A DNA stretch of 64,000 bases from Coffea arabica (GCF_036785885.1 NC_092323.1:18794501-18858500), one strand, 5' to 3'; numbered from the stretch's first letter, positions 24,086 to 36,787 are shown. Numbers and translations: made by a program. The notes: generated from the letters alone by a model not told the origin.

Positions 24086-24182
24086 CCGCCTTTATTATCT
24101 TGCCTCGCCACCAGCCGGCTGGCCGTCTACAGACTAGGGTGGTCGAAACAATCCTACTGAAATCAATTCTTGATCCGCTGCC

Positions 24183-25358
24183 ATGGGAAAGAACGAGTTC
24201 CTGACGCCAAAGGCAATAGCGAATAGAATCAAAGCAAAAGGCTTACAAAAACTCCGATGGTATTGTCAGATGTGCCAAAAGCAATGTCGAGACGAGAACG
24301 GCTTCAAGTGCCACTGCATGAGCGAATCACACCAGCGGCAGATGCAGGTTTTTGGCCAAAACCCTAATCGAATCGTCGACGGCTATTCCGAAGAGTTCGA
24401 ACAAGCATTTCTCGAACATATGAAGCGTAGTCACCGCTTTAGTCGCATCGCCGCCACCGTGGTATATAACGAGTACATCGCCGATCGCCACCATATTCAT
24501 ATGAATTCAACTCAGTGGGCAACTTTGACGGAGTTTGTCAAGTATTTGGGGAGGACTGGCAAGTGTAAAGTTGAGGAAACTCCGAAAGGGTGGTTTATTA
24601 CTTATATTGATCGTGATTCGGAGACCCTGTTTAAGGAGAAGATGAAGAATAAGAGGATTAGGGCTGATTTAGCAGAGGAGGAGAAGCAGGAGAGGGAGAT
24701 TAAGAAGCAGATTGAGCGTGCCGAGCAGCTGATGTCAGCTGGGAATGAGAGCGGGAATGGGAATGAACAGGAAGTTCAGGAGAAAAGGTTGTTTGAGAAA
24801 TCGGAGGAGAAAATTAAGTTAAGTTTGGGATCATCGTCGAAAAGTAATTTGAAGGAGGAGAGTTCTATGGTTGTTTTTGATGATGTGGAGCATGAGACTA
24901 AAAGCGACAAGGGGAATAAGGGCAGTGGAAAGATGGGGAGCTCAGTGTTGGATGAGTTGATGAGGGAAGAAGAGAAGGCGAAGGAGAGGAGTAATAGGAA
25001 GGATTATTGGTTGTGTGAGGGGATTATTGTGAAGGTAATGAGCAGGGCGCTGGCAGGAAAGGGGTACTATAAGCAGAAGGGCATGGTGCGGAAAGTGATT
25101 GATAAGTATGTTGGGGAAATTGAGATGCTAGAGAGTAAGCATGTCTTGAGAATTGATCAAGAAGAGCTTGAGACTGTGATTCCACAAATTGGGGTACCTG
25201 TGAGAATAGTTAATGGGGCTTATCGTGGGTCAAATGCTAGGCTTCTTGCTGTTGATACAGATAAGTTCTGTGCTAAGGTGCAGATTGAGAAGGGGATTTA
25301 TGATGGTAGGGTGATTAAGGCGGTTGAGTATGAAGATATCTGCAAATTGGCTCAATGA
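24183..25358 (+). CDS. KIN17: KIN17-like DNA/RNA-binding protein, 391 aa, intronless
   Basis: A nuclear zinc-finger protein family tied to DNA replication, repair and RNA processing. Residues 1-60 carry the conserved start MGKNEFLTPKAIANRIKAKG and a C2H2 finger, C28-x2-C31-x12-H44-x5-H50. Next comes the KIN17 winged-helix domain (to about 160: HMNSTQWATLTEFVKYLG, GWFITYIDRD). A charged, coiled-coil-prone linker (about 160-280) follows. The C-terminal tandem SH3-like/KOW region runs from about 282, with WLCEGIIVKVMSRALAGKGYY and VRIVNGAYRG. The length matches plant KIN17 (about 400 aa). The ATG is in good context (GCCATGG). A MULE insertion ends about 230 bp upstream. Function is inferred from the family. 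Confidence 0.95.
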   Translation: MGKNEFLTPKAIANRIKAKGLQKLRWYCQMCQKQCRDENGFKCHCMSESHQRQMQVFGQNPNRIVDGYSEEFEQAFLEHMKRSHRFSRIAATVVYNEYIADRHHIHMNSTQWATLTEFVKYLGRTGKCKVEETPKGWFITYIDRDSETLFKEKMKNKRIRADLAEEEKQEREIKKQIERAEQLMSAGNESGNGNEQEVQEKRLFEKSEEKIKLSLGSSSKSNLKEESSMVVFDDVEHETKSDKGNKGSGKMGSSVLDELMREEEKAKERSNRKDYWLCEGIIVKVMSRALAGKGYYKQKGMVRKVIDKYVGEIEMLESKHVLRIDQEELETVIPQIGVPVRIVNGAYRGSNARLLAVDTDKFCAKVQIEKGIYDGRVIKAVEYEDICKLAQ

Positions 25359-26352
25359 AAAATGTTGACAAGAATGTACTAACTGTATTGTGATCAAGTG
25401 GTAATTGTTCTGCTTTCCAGAGTTGTTCAGTACCATGATAGACTGCATCTTTTATGAATGATTGCAATCTTTTTTCTTGTGATTATATTAAGCAGTCTGC
25501 TCTGTTTCATGCCATTCTCTGTTTTTCTGATTGTGTTAAGCATTCCGGTCTCTGCAGGTTATGCACCACCTTTCACGCTACTTGTGCTACTTGTATGAAT
25601 GAGGGGCCTGGAATTGTTAAGGTCTGGTTCCTTAAGATCACTTCAGTAAAACTCTTTTGCATTCTTCATTAGGTTGCCTGAGTTTTATAGGACATTCTTT
25701 TTCAGCTAGTAAATTACTTTTTAGTAAAGTTGAGGGTTGCTTGGCTCAACAACAAGGCAGCAATGAAATTCTTTCATTCATCTTCTTGTCAGCATAAAAA
25801 AAAAACGACAAATTTAGTCAGCATCTTGTTGTCTCATCGAGCATTCTAGACAGAAAATTGCAGTCCTCTCACAATACCTCCTAGAAGGGAGGAGACATGG
25901 GCTGTGCCTTGACTGGGGTATTACCAGGCAGGTGTGTAATCTAGACAATTCAGAGAATTGCAAAGTACGTTGTGTTGAGGTTTTTGACACAATTACAGTG
26001 GCATGAGAGTTGCTCGGTTGGATAACTGGGAAGTTATTGTCAGGTACTATTTTCACAGAACAAGCCAGATTTAGAATGAAAACTCCTTAGGTTGCTGCAT
26101 AAGTTCTGTATTCCAAAATGACAGGCAGTGAAAGACAGACGTGGTGTACCAAAGGGATATTTTGAAGTTGGTTTGAGACCCCTGGGCCCTGGCTGCTGTT
26201 CTTTCCTTAAAGTTGTAGTAACATTTACTCATTGGTTGAAATTCTTGCAATATCTTTTTTAATTTATTTAAATTGTGAAACCCTACTTTCCTTATAATTT
26301 TAGCTGGACAAAAAGCTATAGAGGATCAAATTTTGAAACCCATAAATTCTGT
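25359..26352. other. KIN17 3' flank, no gene
   Basis: Probable 3' untranslated region followed by unremarkable sequence; small ORFs lack recognisable domains. Confidence 0.45.
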
Positions 26353-26360
26353 GATGCAAG

Positions 26361-27575
26361 TAGGGGTGGGCAAAAAAACCCGTCGATCCGAAAACCCGAT
26401 GAACCCGATCCGATCCGATCCGAAAAATAGGATACCTGATCCGATTTTTCTTAGCGGGGCAGATGAGGGTCGGGTACCCGAAAAATCGGGTACGGATACG
26501 GATCAGAAAAATAAAAACCCGCGGGTACCCGACCCGCAGGGTATATTTTATAAATATTAAAAAAGTAGGGATCATTTTATAATTTTGTAATTTTTAATTC
26601 TAAGTGCAAGTGAAGTGGCTCGCAGCCTCATATTCTAATCCTATATGATCTACTCTTCTCATTTTTTTTGAAGAAAGCGAATATTCTTGGTGAAACATGA
26701 ACAAAATGAAAAAAAAAACTCTGTTATAAAAATTGTTCATCCCTTTCATCTTTTTTATTTTTATTCTACCTCCATCGATCTTTCCTGCAAATCTTGCATC
26801 AATTCAATCAAAGATTTTTGTTTGGAGTTTCAATTTTCTGTTAGCTAGATAATTAAAATATTTGTGTCATTCATTTGCAATTATATCTCTTTAATTTGTC
26901 TCTTTTATTTAGTGTAAGAAATTTATTTTTCTTTTTCATCACCTTAATACCATAAGGTCTATTCCAAAGATGTAAAGAAGTTGGGGAAGATTTTTAACAT
27001 TATTTTGGTTATATTTTTTTCAAAAATAATTAGTTCTATTCAATTCTTTTCCGAATTTGATTTCACAATTGACTTATTTGAGATGCGATCTTGTACCATA
27101 TTATCCTTGGGGAAGTTACCAAATACTTATTATTCTTGTGTTTGTTGTGTTGTAGAAGTATGAAATGTGTGAAAATGGTGATGTACTCAAAATTATTATG
27201 AAACTTCGTTTTGTCTATTAGATATTCTAATATGTACTAAATTTATGAGATCGATTTGATTATTGGATGAAATGTGTGAGAATGGTGATGTATGGACTTT
27301 ATTTACAATATCTCTACCAATATTAATTGGAAAAACATGTTTTTTTTATTGAAAAACATGTTGATATTAAGTAGAAAATAAATTTTTTTTATTGAAAAAT
27401 AGTTTTTTTTAGGGGCGGGTCATAGGGTACCCGCCCCTTTTTTTCGGGTACCCGCTATTCGGGTACCCGAAAATATTAGGAGCGGGTTAGGGTCGCAAAA
27501 TGGCTGATTCGATATATTAGGGTCGGGTCAGCCAAATCATGTTAGGGGCGGGTACCCGACCCGTGCCCACCCCTA
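26361..27575. mobile_element. Complete non-autonomous hAT element, 1215 bp
   Basis: Ends are TAGGGGTGGGCA and TGCCCACCCCTA. An exact 8-bp direct repeat GATGCAAG flanks it (26353-26360 and 27576-27583), the hAT target length. Both subterminal regions are full of GGGTACCCG / CGGGTACCC and GATCCGATCC phrases in both orientations, while the middle is AT-rich. No transposase frame is present. Confidence 0.92.
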
Positions 27576-27583
27576 GATGCAAG

Positions 27584-30500
27584 TACAAAACTACACGAAT
27601 AATAAAAGTTCGTAAAGTGCTCCGCATCACTAAATTATCGAACCATCACGCGATGCGTGGAAGACAAATAAAATAACGGATCTTGGCCACAATTTCCTTG
27701 TGCTTTGCTTAGTAGTAGTTAGGCCACCAACCATTTCAGTTGTATTACCTGTTTAATCGGATCTAAATCTTTAGCAGACAGCATCTACCAATTGCCGTGA
27801 GGAACTTCTTGGAGAAAGCTGCCTTTGTCGCAAGGGTACGTACTTGTTTGGATTGCGAATTTTGACGCAGAATTTTTTTTTTATTTCACATATATCACAT
27901 CGTTATAGTTTATTTTTTTTTTTTTTATAAAAATTCCAAAAACTTACAATTTAAACGGGCTCTTTACTTTTCTATTTTCTAACTGTGCTAAGGCTCTTTT
28001 GTGGTCATCCAATGCAAGAACAATTAATTTTTGTTACTTCCAAAAATTTAATCCAATATTCTCTCAAAGATATAAAAGTTTGATAGAACTATAATTCTTT
28101 GGTTAGATGAGGTAGATTAATGTTGGCAAGTGTGATTAGGTTGAGAGATTGTCAATCTGATCATTCTTCATAACTGATAATTTGTGTATAAAATAATGAT
28201 CCAAAAAAAAAATATTTTTCTTTGGTTGCTTTTCTTAATGATGCACATCCATTGTTCTAACTAATATTAAAAGTAGCAAGACTTGAGGCATGGTGTTCTT
28301 CAACACAAGTCCCTTGTATAACAAGTATAGACGTGTGCTTGGTTATACTTGGTCTGTTTGAATACAAATTTTTCCTTCAAATATTATTTTACTTACATTA
28401 TAAACACGTTTTCTAATCACCTTTTTATTTTTTAAAAATGCTATAATAATTATTTTAAATAATATCTTATCCAAACATACTATTTATTAGTTAGGATATG
28501 TTAATTGTGGCAACTTTTGAGCTGCCCATAACGTATGTTGTGAACCTTTATAGCCATTATACGATAAGAAGTAAGCTTGGCAACCAAAAGCCACGAAACA
28601 CAAATAAAATTTGCTACAAAACTTGGTCATTAATAGGTACTCCTGTGAATGAAAAATATTTATGCACAAGATACTGATCCCCTAAACAATTACAATTGTT
28701 TGAAGTGGCTGCAAAAAGAATAAGGAAAAAAAAACTAATTTTGGATTTTTAGAAAAATATAGTATTCTCACTAGCTACATTATTATTTCAGAAAACTTTG
28801 TACGAAAAAACGATCATAAGGTCCCAAGCCGGATCTTAGTGGAAGCCAAGCCAGATATTAAGCCGGATCGTGGTCAAAATGGTCCTGAAATCAGGAAAAC
28901 CAAAACGGTACTAGCTAGATTTGGCTTGGATCCTCTGTTTTTGCAGCTGCTGCTGGATCCAATTCTGAATCCGATTCTGGGTTCACTTGGATTTGGGGCT
29001 GGATCTTTACAAACGGGTCAGAAAATTGTGGTGCCATTTCACCTTAAATGACAGTTATATCGGCACCAAAAGGTGCGCCTTCACTAGACATTTTAACCGC
29101 ACATTGGGACATGTATGAGAACTCATTTTCCTTTTACATTAATAAGTCTCTTAACAATTAAACAACTTTTTGTATTTTCATCATTTCTTAATGAAAAAAA
29201 ACTTGGGATTTTGCTATCAAATTCTCTCTCGTTCTTGTTATAGTAACAAATTACTTAGTGTAATGGAAGCAAATAACACCTCGAGACTAGTATAACACAC
29301 GTCTCAATTTAATTTGTATACCAAATACGTCAATACAAACAAATTTCGTAATTATTATATATATATATATGAATTATTGAAGCATGCATATGAACCCTTT
29401 TTTTTTCTATTTTTTCTTCAAAGGATAATGGCAAGGAAGGAGAGCCCTGCTACTGCTAAGTAATAATGAGTTAATTCTGCAAAACCTCAATTTAAATACA
29501 ACAATTTTTCTTTGTAAGGAAAATAATAATAGCTTCTACAGCTGCAATAATGTAATTATTAACGCTTCTTTAAGCAAAAAATTGGTGGAGACAATTTTGT
29601 TTTGGTTAGATAGAAACCAAGCATTTTATTTTAATAGTAAATCCAATGTTTTCTGAATCACACATAACTTAATTAAAGTTCTTCATGGAGCTCACAAATA
29701 ATTAGTGGTGTCAAAATCTACGTCATGTCCCATGATAGCTAAGGCATCAGCTGCCTGCTGCACTAAGCATTTTAATAAATACAAACCATGATTACATATG
29801 CTGAAATATATATATATATATATATATATACTGAAATGTCTATAAATATGAAGGCCTTTGTTTCATTATTTTCAATATCAATAGACAATATGTTCTTTTC
29901 CTTCAATTGGTTTACAATGTCGTCCCCTTCTATCAATTTTTACAAACTTACCTTTTGCTCCTTTGTGGATTTAAATCTAGAGGACAGCTAAATAGAAAAC
30001 TTAAAAGATAAACTATTTTCACATTATAGTCAAATAACCTAAAATAATGTTATACAGAGTTTTAGAAACAGTTAGAAGTGGATTACAAAAAAAAAAAAAA
30101 AATCATGAAATTTTAGCCTTGTAGAATCGATTTTCAACGGTAGAAAATTTTTAATCGTGAGTAGTAAGTTTAATAGTTATGTTGGTGAATAAAATTGGGA
30201 TTTTTCTAACGAGTGCCTTTGGCATTTTTTTAGACACTTATATCTTAAATTACACGTAAATTACTGTTTATATGCACACATTTACATTTATGGTCCCCAA
30301 ATTAAATATTTTTTGAAATTAGTTTCACTTTTGCCAAAAAAATTAACACTTGAATCAATGTCCTGAAGGCCTATAAATTAATATCCTAGTTTTTGAAAAA
30401 CTTCTGCTAGTAATTCCCCAAATGAGTTGTAAATGACCATTTGTATATGTGATATGATGAAAAATCACTATGCTTTTATTTTACCTTTTAATTCATCTTT

Positions 30501-31317
30501 TGGTTCAAAATACAAAGGGTAACTTAAAAATTAGACTTAAAGGTAACTTCCATAAACGGTAATTAAAGGTAATTAGACTTAAAAAACCATTAGGAAATTA
30601 GAGGTAACTTCCATAATATAAACTACAAGGGAGATATTGGTAATTCACCTCAGTATCAGCAACAATATAGTGATATACATTAGAACATGAATTGGACACT
30701 CCTAGCTGTAATTTCCGAACCTTAATTAATCTACAAGCAACAAGCGTTAAGATTATTCAACATCTAAAATGAATTGATATGATTAGTGGTACTCATTTTT
30801 CACACATTTCATACATTTATGCATTATTCTACTCAATGTATAAATCAATTCTTCTTAGGCAAAAGTCATCATTACAATACTTGACCTTTATAATTATCAT
30901 TAGGCTAGTGGTCTCTACAGACAAGGTGTGGTAGGTTAATAACTTTGATGTTCTTCTTGCTTGGGTCAATCAAATAGTTGAGATGTGTCACCTAAGTTGG
31001 TGGAGAAAAGCATGTTCTAAGACGTGGGATTGCTTCATACTAAAATTGAAAGAGTTCTTCAAGAAGTGTATTTCTCCTCTTCCTTCAACAGCCATCCATA
31101 AGACCAGGTTAATTTGAGTGAAAGCTGCTGTAATATTTCATCCTCTTCAGGAGTTGATTTAGCCCAGATTTGCTTTTTATTGCCCAGATGCCACTTTTAT
31201 CTCAGTCCTGCCTCAGCCTTTTCCGGGGGATCATCCATTCCGCCAGTTCCTGATTTTCAGGAAATTCTTGGATAGATTGCGTTCTTTGTCATCCCACATT
31301 TTTCCGTCAATAAGTAC
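27584..31317. other. Intergenic region with MITE relics, no gene
   Basis: Contains TTTGTTTGGAT-family MITE relics (about 27848-27962 and 28350-28481) and TA microsatellites (29349-29371, 29808-29830). A degraded GGATCC-rich patch lies at 28830-29000, and there is an A-run at 30087. No coding gene, tRNA or rRNA could be supported. Confidence 0.5.
28350..28481. mobile_element. MITE relic of the TTTGTTTGGA family
   Basis: Bounded by GTCTGTTTGAATAC and ATCTTATCCAAACATAC, with the shared interior AATCACCTTTTTAT. Degenerate. Confidence 0.5.
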
Positions 31318-31324
31318 TATATAA
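31318..31324 (+). promoter_or_regulatory. TATA box of the aspartic protease gene
   Basis: TATATAA, 68 bp before the ATG, leaves room for a leader of roughly 40 nt. Confidence 0.6.
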
Positions 31325-31391
31325 GTAGCAGGTTTTGTGTTTAGCTTCTGTACAATACCCAACTTAGACACTTGAGCAGCAAACAAAGAAA

Positions 31392-32729
31392 ATGGCTTCA
31401 TTTCAACAGGCTTTTTCGTCCGTGGTATTAGTAGTACTAGCAGTGGCAATTTTATTCGTTACACCGACATTTTCCACTTCAAGAAATGCAATTATGAAGG
31501 ATGAAAAAGTGCAGAAGGCAACAGGATTTCAGGTAACTCTCAAACATGTCGATTCAGGAAGTAATCTGACAAAATTTGAGCTCTTGCAGCGTGCAATGAA
31601 GCGTGGACGACAAAGGTTGAACAGGCTTAGTGCTATGGCATTAGCTGAATCAGATCATGATGTCAAATCTTCAGTTCATCCTGGAAATGGAGAGTTTCTC
31701 ATGCAGTTGTCCATGGGGACGCCATCAACTGCTTATTCAGCCATAATGGACACTGGAAGTGACCTGATTTGGACTCAATGCAAGCCTTGCCAGCAGTGTT
31801 TTGATCAATCTACACCAATCTTTGATCCCAGGAAGTCATCTTCATTTTCCACACTTTCATGCTCTAGCAGCCTGTGTGAAGCATTGCCAATGTCCTCTTG
31901 TGGTACTGATGGATGCGAGTATCTCTACACTTATGGGGATTATTCCACCACCCAAGGAGTTATGGCTGCTGAAACCTTTACATTTGGTGAAGTTTCTGTC
32001 CCAAAAGTTGCATTTGGCTGCGGTGAAGATAATGAAGGTAGCGGATTCGGCCAAGGAGCTGGTCTGGTGGGATTAGGCCGCGGTCCATTATCGCTTGTAT
32101 CTCAACTTGATGAACCAAAGTTCTCCTATTGCCTAACTTCCATTGATGATAGCAGCACTAGCACTCTTCTAATGGGATCTTTGGCTAATGCCAACAACTC
32201 GGACACGGCAAGTAGAACCACGCCTTTAGTGGTAAATCCATCACAACCATCATTTTACTATCTTTCCCTTGAAGGGATTACAGTTGGTGGCACTCGCTTA
32301 CCTATCAAGAAATCTACTTTTGCACTCAATAGCGATGGAAGTGGAGGCATTATCATTGACTCCGGGACTACACTCACTTATTTGGAGAAAAGTGCGTTTG
32401 ATCTAGTCAAGAAAGAGTTCACTTCTCAGATGAAACTTCCAGTGGACAAATCAGGCACATCAGGGCTTGACCTTTGTTTCACATTGCCATCAGATGCAAG
32501 TGACATTGAAGTTCCAAAGTTGGTTTTCCATTTCAAGGGTGCAGATGTGGATTTACCAGGTGAAAATTACATGATTGCCGATTCAAGCGTGGGTCTAGCA
32601 TGCTTGGCAATGGGAAGTTCAAGTGGAATGTCAATTTTTGGCAATGTTCAGCAGCAAAACTACTTATTGCTTCATGATCTCCAGAAGGAGACTTTGTCAT
32701 TCATCCCAACAAAGTGCAATCAATTGTGA
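31392..32729 (+). CDS. Nepenthesin-like aspartic protease (A1B), 445 aa, intronless
   Basis: A secreted pepsin-fold endopeptidase of the plant nepenthesin/CDR1 type. Residues 1-30 form a signal peptide (hydrophobic VVLVVLAVAILFV). A propeptide runs to about 95. The mature domain starts near NGEFLMQLSMGTP. The two catalytic motifs are DTGSDLIWTQC (Asp120) and DSGTTLTYL (Asp323). Between them lies the Cys-rich nepenthesin-type insertion (CKPCQQCF, LSCSSSLCEALP, SSCGTDGCEYLYTYGD). The C-terminus ends with SIFGNVQQQNYLLLHDL...FIPTKCNQL, as in the family. All expected Cys and catalytic residues are present, and the length is typical. It resembles CDR1-like and nepenthesin-1/2-like members; substrate and exact orthology cannot be told. 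It stands alone, with its own TATA box. Confidence 0.96.
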   Translation: MASFQQAFSSVVLVVLAVAILFVTPTFSTSRNAIMKDEKVQKATGFQVTLKHVDSGSNLTKFELLQRAMKRGRQRLNRLSAMALAESDHDVKSSVHPGNGEFLMQLSMGTPSTAYSAIMDTGSDLIWTQCKPCQQCFDQSTPIFDPRKSSSFSTLSCSSSLCEALPMSSCGTDGCEYLYTYGDYSTTQGVMAAETFTFGEVSVPKVAFGCGEDNEGSGFGQGAGLVGLGRGPLSLVSQLDEPKFSYCLTSIDDSSTSTLLMGSLANANNSDTASRTTPLVVNPSQPSFYYLSLEGITVGGTRLPIKKSTFALNSDGSGGIIIDSGTTLTYLEKSAFDLVKKEFTSQMKLPVDKSGTSGLDLCFTLPSDASDIEVPKLVFHFKGADVDLPGENYMIADSSVGLACLAMGSSSGMSIFGNVQQQNYLLLHDLQKETLSFIPTKCNQL

Positions 32730-35700
32730 ACAGCTCTTTGCAATTTATTGGTGTCCTCCTCAATATACTTGCATTTGCTGCTTGTGTGGCCAAATTAATG
32801 ACTTTACCTTGATGACCTTGTAGTTTCTGATCAGCTCAATGAAATTACAAAGTTGAATTTTCTTTTAATGAGTTATTAATCAAGTTCTGTTTATATATAG
32901 TCCATTCCAATGTTCATTGCACGTACATAGACTCAAAACCATCCCACATTAATGAGTTGAACACTCTATATAAATATAAGTTAATTGGGAAAAATGTATA
33001 AATGTAAAGGAAGTTAGTAATTGTTGGTGTGCGTGTATGTATACATGGTTATCGGATCAAATTTAAATCTGTTAACGAGTGCCCAATAGGCACCTGTTAG
33101 CAAAATTTATATATATTCTAATTATTGCTAGATGTTTTTGTCTTTAATCTTAACCTTGTTTTGCCAGAATGACCGTCTCCAAAAGGTACAAAAACGAAAA
33201 AGAAAGAAAATGAGTAGTGGAAAAAAAAAACATACAAATGGAGAAGAATGGGCTAAAATCATAAGTTTACTCACCTAAAAAATTTAATTTTTCCCTTGGT
33301 CTTTCCTACTCCCACCAGCCTATACAACAAGTATATTCTGTTAATAGAAATTATATTGTTTCTCAACCCTACTCAAAGAATTGGTTGCTCAACTGCCTAA
33401 CTACAATTGCCAATATTAGAATTAAAGTATTAGTAGATAGCGAAAACGAAATGTGACCTAAAACAACACTATTTGCGTACGGGTATAGTCACTAATTGTT
33501 GGGTTCTAGGTTGATTGCCACAAAATTTTTCGTCATATACTCCCAAGGCAGCAATTTGTGGAGCCAATGACAAAAACTACAGAAGTAGAATGAAAGAGAT
33601 CTGTTACTTCCAAGCCAAGACCATTCGCAAGTGTAATCATTTAGACTAGGACATTTGGATTCAACTATTAGATTCATACACTCCCTTTCTTATTTTTTAG
33701 ATTTAACTATTTCTTGGGACATACTAATTTGGTATGAAAATTCAAAGTGGTAGAACTCAGAGGTACTTAATTAGTTTGTTTTTTTTTTACCTAATTAATG
33801 AAAACAAAAGTGAAGCATACAAAGTGGATTCTATGAATCATATATTTTTCAATCCTCAAAATTTCTTATTATAAATTAAAAAAATATTTAAAAAGAAAAA
33901 TCTTTGCTTTTTGTATAATATAATTCCATCATAACATGCGACAGGAGATTTAAAATCAGAAACATTTTCTGAATGAAATTTAATATACTTTTTCTTGTTT
34001 TGGTACATCATTTCCAAATTGAACAAAACAATTGCTTTGCGAAATATTCTGTCAACTCAAACTACAAGGAAAGTAATCAGTGTGGCCAAGAATGTTATGT
34101 TTGTTGATCTTCCTAAAGGTGAAGCAAATTGGATTCACAGAATAGAATTGTCTAACTCTAGGTTTACGTAATGTTTAAAACATAGTAGTTCCCTCTGGTC
34201 TTAAAGAAAATTATTACGGAGTAAAAGCAGGTGCTTAATTATGCCACTAGTTCTTTTCAAAATAATTGATCGATGCAACGATTATATAATTGAATCAGTT
34301 GGAATATTGTCATACAGAAATATTGAAAAAAGGTATAAGATCACATCACCTGTATGATGCTAAGTATGGTTAAAAGAAAACTAGTCCTATATGCATGGAT
34401 GAAGTAACCTATAACACAGAGAAAATATATAAAAACACCAAATCTAAATGGCCATTTTTCCTCTCCTGGGTAGCAGGCCTACTTGAAGAGAATCGATGGG
34501 TTATTTGGATAATTGGGTTCTACTCATTTTTGTATTCAACTATTTTCTAGTTAAATTTTCTTATAGTTTCTCCCTCTTCTAACAACTTTTATTTTTTAAA
34601 AATAAATTTGATTTAATTTTTCATTATGCTTTCTCCTTCTGCAAATAAAATTTTGTTTATCTGTTTTGATATATTTGAACCTTGTTATTCTCAATGGAAT
34701 AACTTTACTTAGTGTGATTTTAATTGCTACATTAGTATATTCGCTAACATTGCTAGAAACTAATTAATTATTCATTCATGAGAAAATAGGTTATTGTATC
34801 TTTTATAATTAACTGAAAACAAAACATATACTTCAAGGTTTAATTAAAATCATTGTAAACCTTTAATAATTATCTCAATTAATGTCTATCAATGATCTGA
34901 TATGCCTTGCAGTATTTAATGTATATTATTATATTATAATAAACATATAGAAGTTTTTAAAAAATTGATATGATAGTTGAAAACTTATAATGCATTAATT
35001 TATAAATTAAGCATGTAAGAATAACTTTTAATATCTTTTTATTGAATTATTCATACTTGCACAAGTTCACAACTAATTTTAAAAAATTGTGCTAATGCAT
35101 GGGATAAAATACTAGTTATACAATTTCAAAGTTATGATGATCTTTACCTAAATATTCATCCAGTTTTGCTGTCATTTCTTAATTTTTTTTCTCTATAAGG
35201 GCTTTGGCAGTTATTTTGGCCAAATGCTTATCTACTAGTAATGGCGGTTAATCCCAACATGTATACAATATATCTAATATATAATAGGAGAGTGTCACTG
35301 TGTGGTATAAGTATACCATATCACTCTTTAATGTTTCCAATCTATCCTTAATTATACGATTAAATTTGTTGAATATATATTACCTTTCATCCCTCCTCAC
35401 ATCTTTTCTACTCCCAATTGTCAGATCCAGGATTCGAATAATCAAAATATATTTGAAGTGGAGAAAGAATTATATTACCTTTTTACAAAAAATAAAATTA
35501 ATGGGGTGGTTTGCGAGAAGATTTAACAAAATTACCTTTTTGTGTGCAGAGGGAGGTGTGATAGCACTTGCTGGTCCCATTCAACTCCGCTACTTTAAAG
35601 TTAAATTTGTTCATGAATGGCCTAAAGAGCCCTAATAGTAAGCCAAAAGATGTCTACGTTCCTTACCAAAATTAGTTGCCAGTAATTTTTTACTATCCTC

Positions 35701-36188
35701 TGGGTATTGACTGCCCACCGATTTAGTTTTGCAATTTATTGTGAAACCAAAATACCTTGTCTCCAAATGAGTTTTGAAAAAAAAACATAAAATTAAGGAT
35801 TAATTTTTTATGTATTGTCAGTATGTATAAGATTATTGTTACACTAATAGGTTTAAATGAATGTTATATAATCTTTATTGAAATTTGAAATTCATTTTTT
35901 TGCACACGTGACGTGACATGTATCTAATCTTGTTGACGTAAAAAAATATCTAACTAACCATGCATAAAAGATTTATGCTAAAATTAGGATATGTTATGCC
36001 AAAAATCTCAGTGCTTGAGAATCAAACTTAAATATAAAATCATGTAAAATAATACCTCTTTTGCCATTTCTACTAGGGAGAAGTGGCTCCTGCCATGTGT
36101 AAGTTAGATATGTCGAGCCGGCAACGGGTATGGTCGAAACAATCTTGCTGCCATGGCTTTGCTATACACTAATTAGTGAGAACGTACG
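32730..36188. other. Protease 3' flank and repeat-rich intergenic DNA
   Basis: A probable 3' untranslated region runs to about 32880, then AT-rich DNA. A small hairpin lies at about 33070-33110 (TTAACGAGTGCC...GGCACCTGTTA), of transposon-end type. The ORF at 35300-35635 has no recognisable domain. No RNA gene was found. Confidence 0.5.
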
Positions 36189-36203
36189 ATCAATAACTTA
36201 TGC

Positions 36204-36502
36204 CAGTGATCCAGTGGTCATCACCCTCTTTGGTGATGCTGGAGTTCAGGGTTCAATCCCTGCCTCCCACAAACTTGTCACTTTACGTGGCTGGTCATCC
36301 GCCCCCAGGGGATAGCTCGAGCGGTCCGCTCCCCCTCCTTAGGGTATGGCGACCTTCCTAGCTTGTCTAGGGTTCGAGTCCCGCTGTTAACGTGCTCGGT
36401 GTGGAGTGGGACCTCCTCTCCCGGACCGCAGGGAATTAGTCGGGCCCCGTAAAGATTGACCCGGACATCCCTGTGTTGACAAAAAAAAATAAAAAATAAA
36501 AA
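36204..36502 (+). mobile_element. Dimeric tRNA-derived SINE
   Basis: Flanked by an exact 15-bp direct repeat ATCAATAACTTATGC (36189-36203 and 36503-36517) and ending in an A-rich tail (about 36480-36502). It has two successive tRNA-like heads. Head 1 has an A box TGATCCAGTGG (36207-36217) and B box GGTTCAATCCC (36250-36260). Head 2 has an A box TAGCTCGAGCGG (36313-36324) and B box GGTTCGAGTCC (36371-36381). Both are pol III internal promoters in the right spacing. The rest of each half does not fold as a tRNA. The single shared target duplication shows both halves moved as one unit. Confidence 0.92.
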
Positions 36503-36517
36503 ATCAATAACTTATGC

Positions 36518-36787
36518 ATGTGTGACGTCAGTTTTTTGGGTTTCTCAAGAACATTTGTGTTGTTGTGGCCACGTGAAGTTTGGATATATAAATGACAAAG
36601 GTTCAAAGTTGGAGATTGTTATACATTTTGGAGTTTGAGCTGTCTTTGGAGTTATTAATTATGCAGAGCAGTATGCACCAATCAAGAAAGGGCGAGAACA
36701 ACCTTTAGAGCCCGTGTCAGTCCTTGGAGCTACATCCAAAGAAAAAGTGAGGATCACCTCTATAGCCTATATCAATATATATATTTC
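36518..36787. other. Short spacer
   Basis: No supported feature between the SINE and the LTR element. Confidence 0.4.

Noticed and set aside
26300..26575. 91-aa and 75-aa ORFs over the hAT left end
   Set aside because: They read through repetitive GGGTACCCG/GATCCGATCC terminal repeats; the repetitive peptide is a by-product.
36204..36381. Two tRNA genes
   Set aside because: A and B boxes are present, but the arms do not fold as tRNA. The whole lies inside one 15-bp target duplication with an A-rich tail, so it is a SINE.
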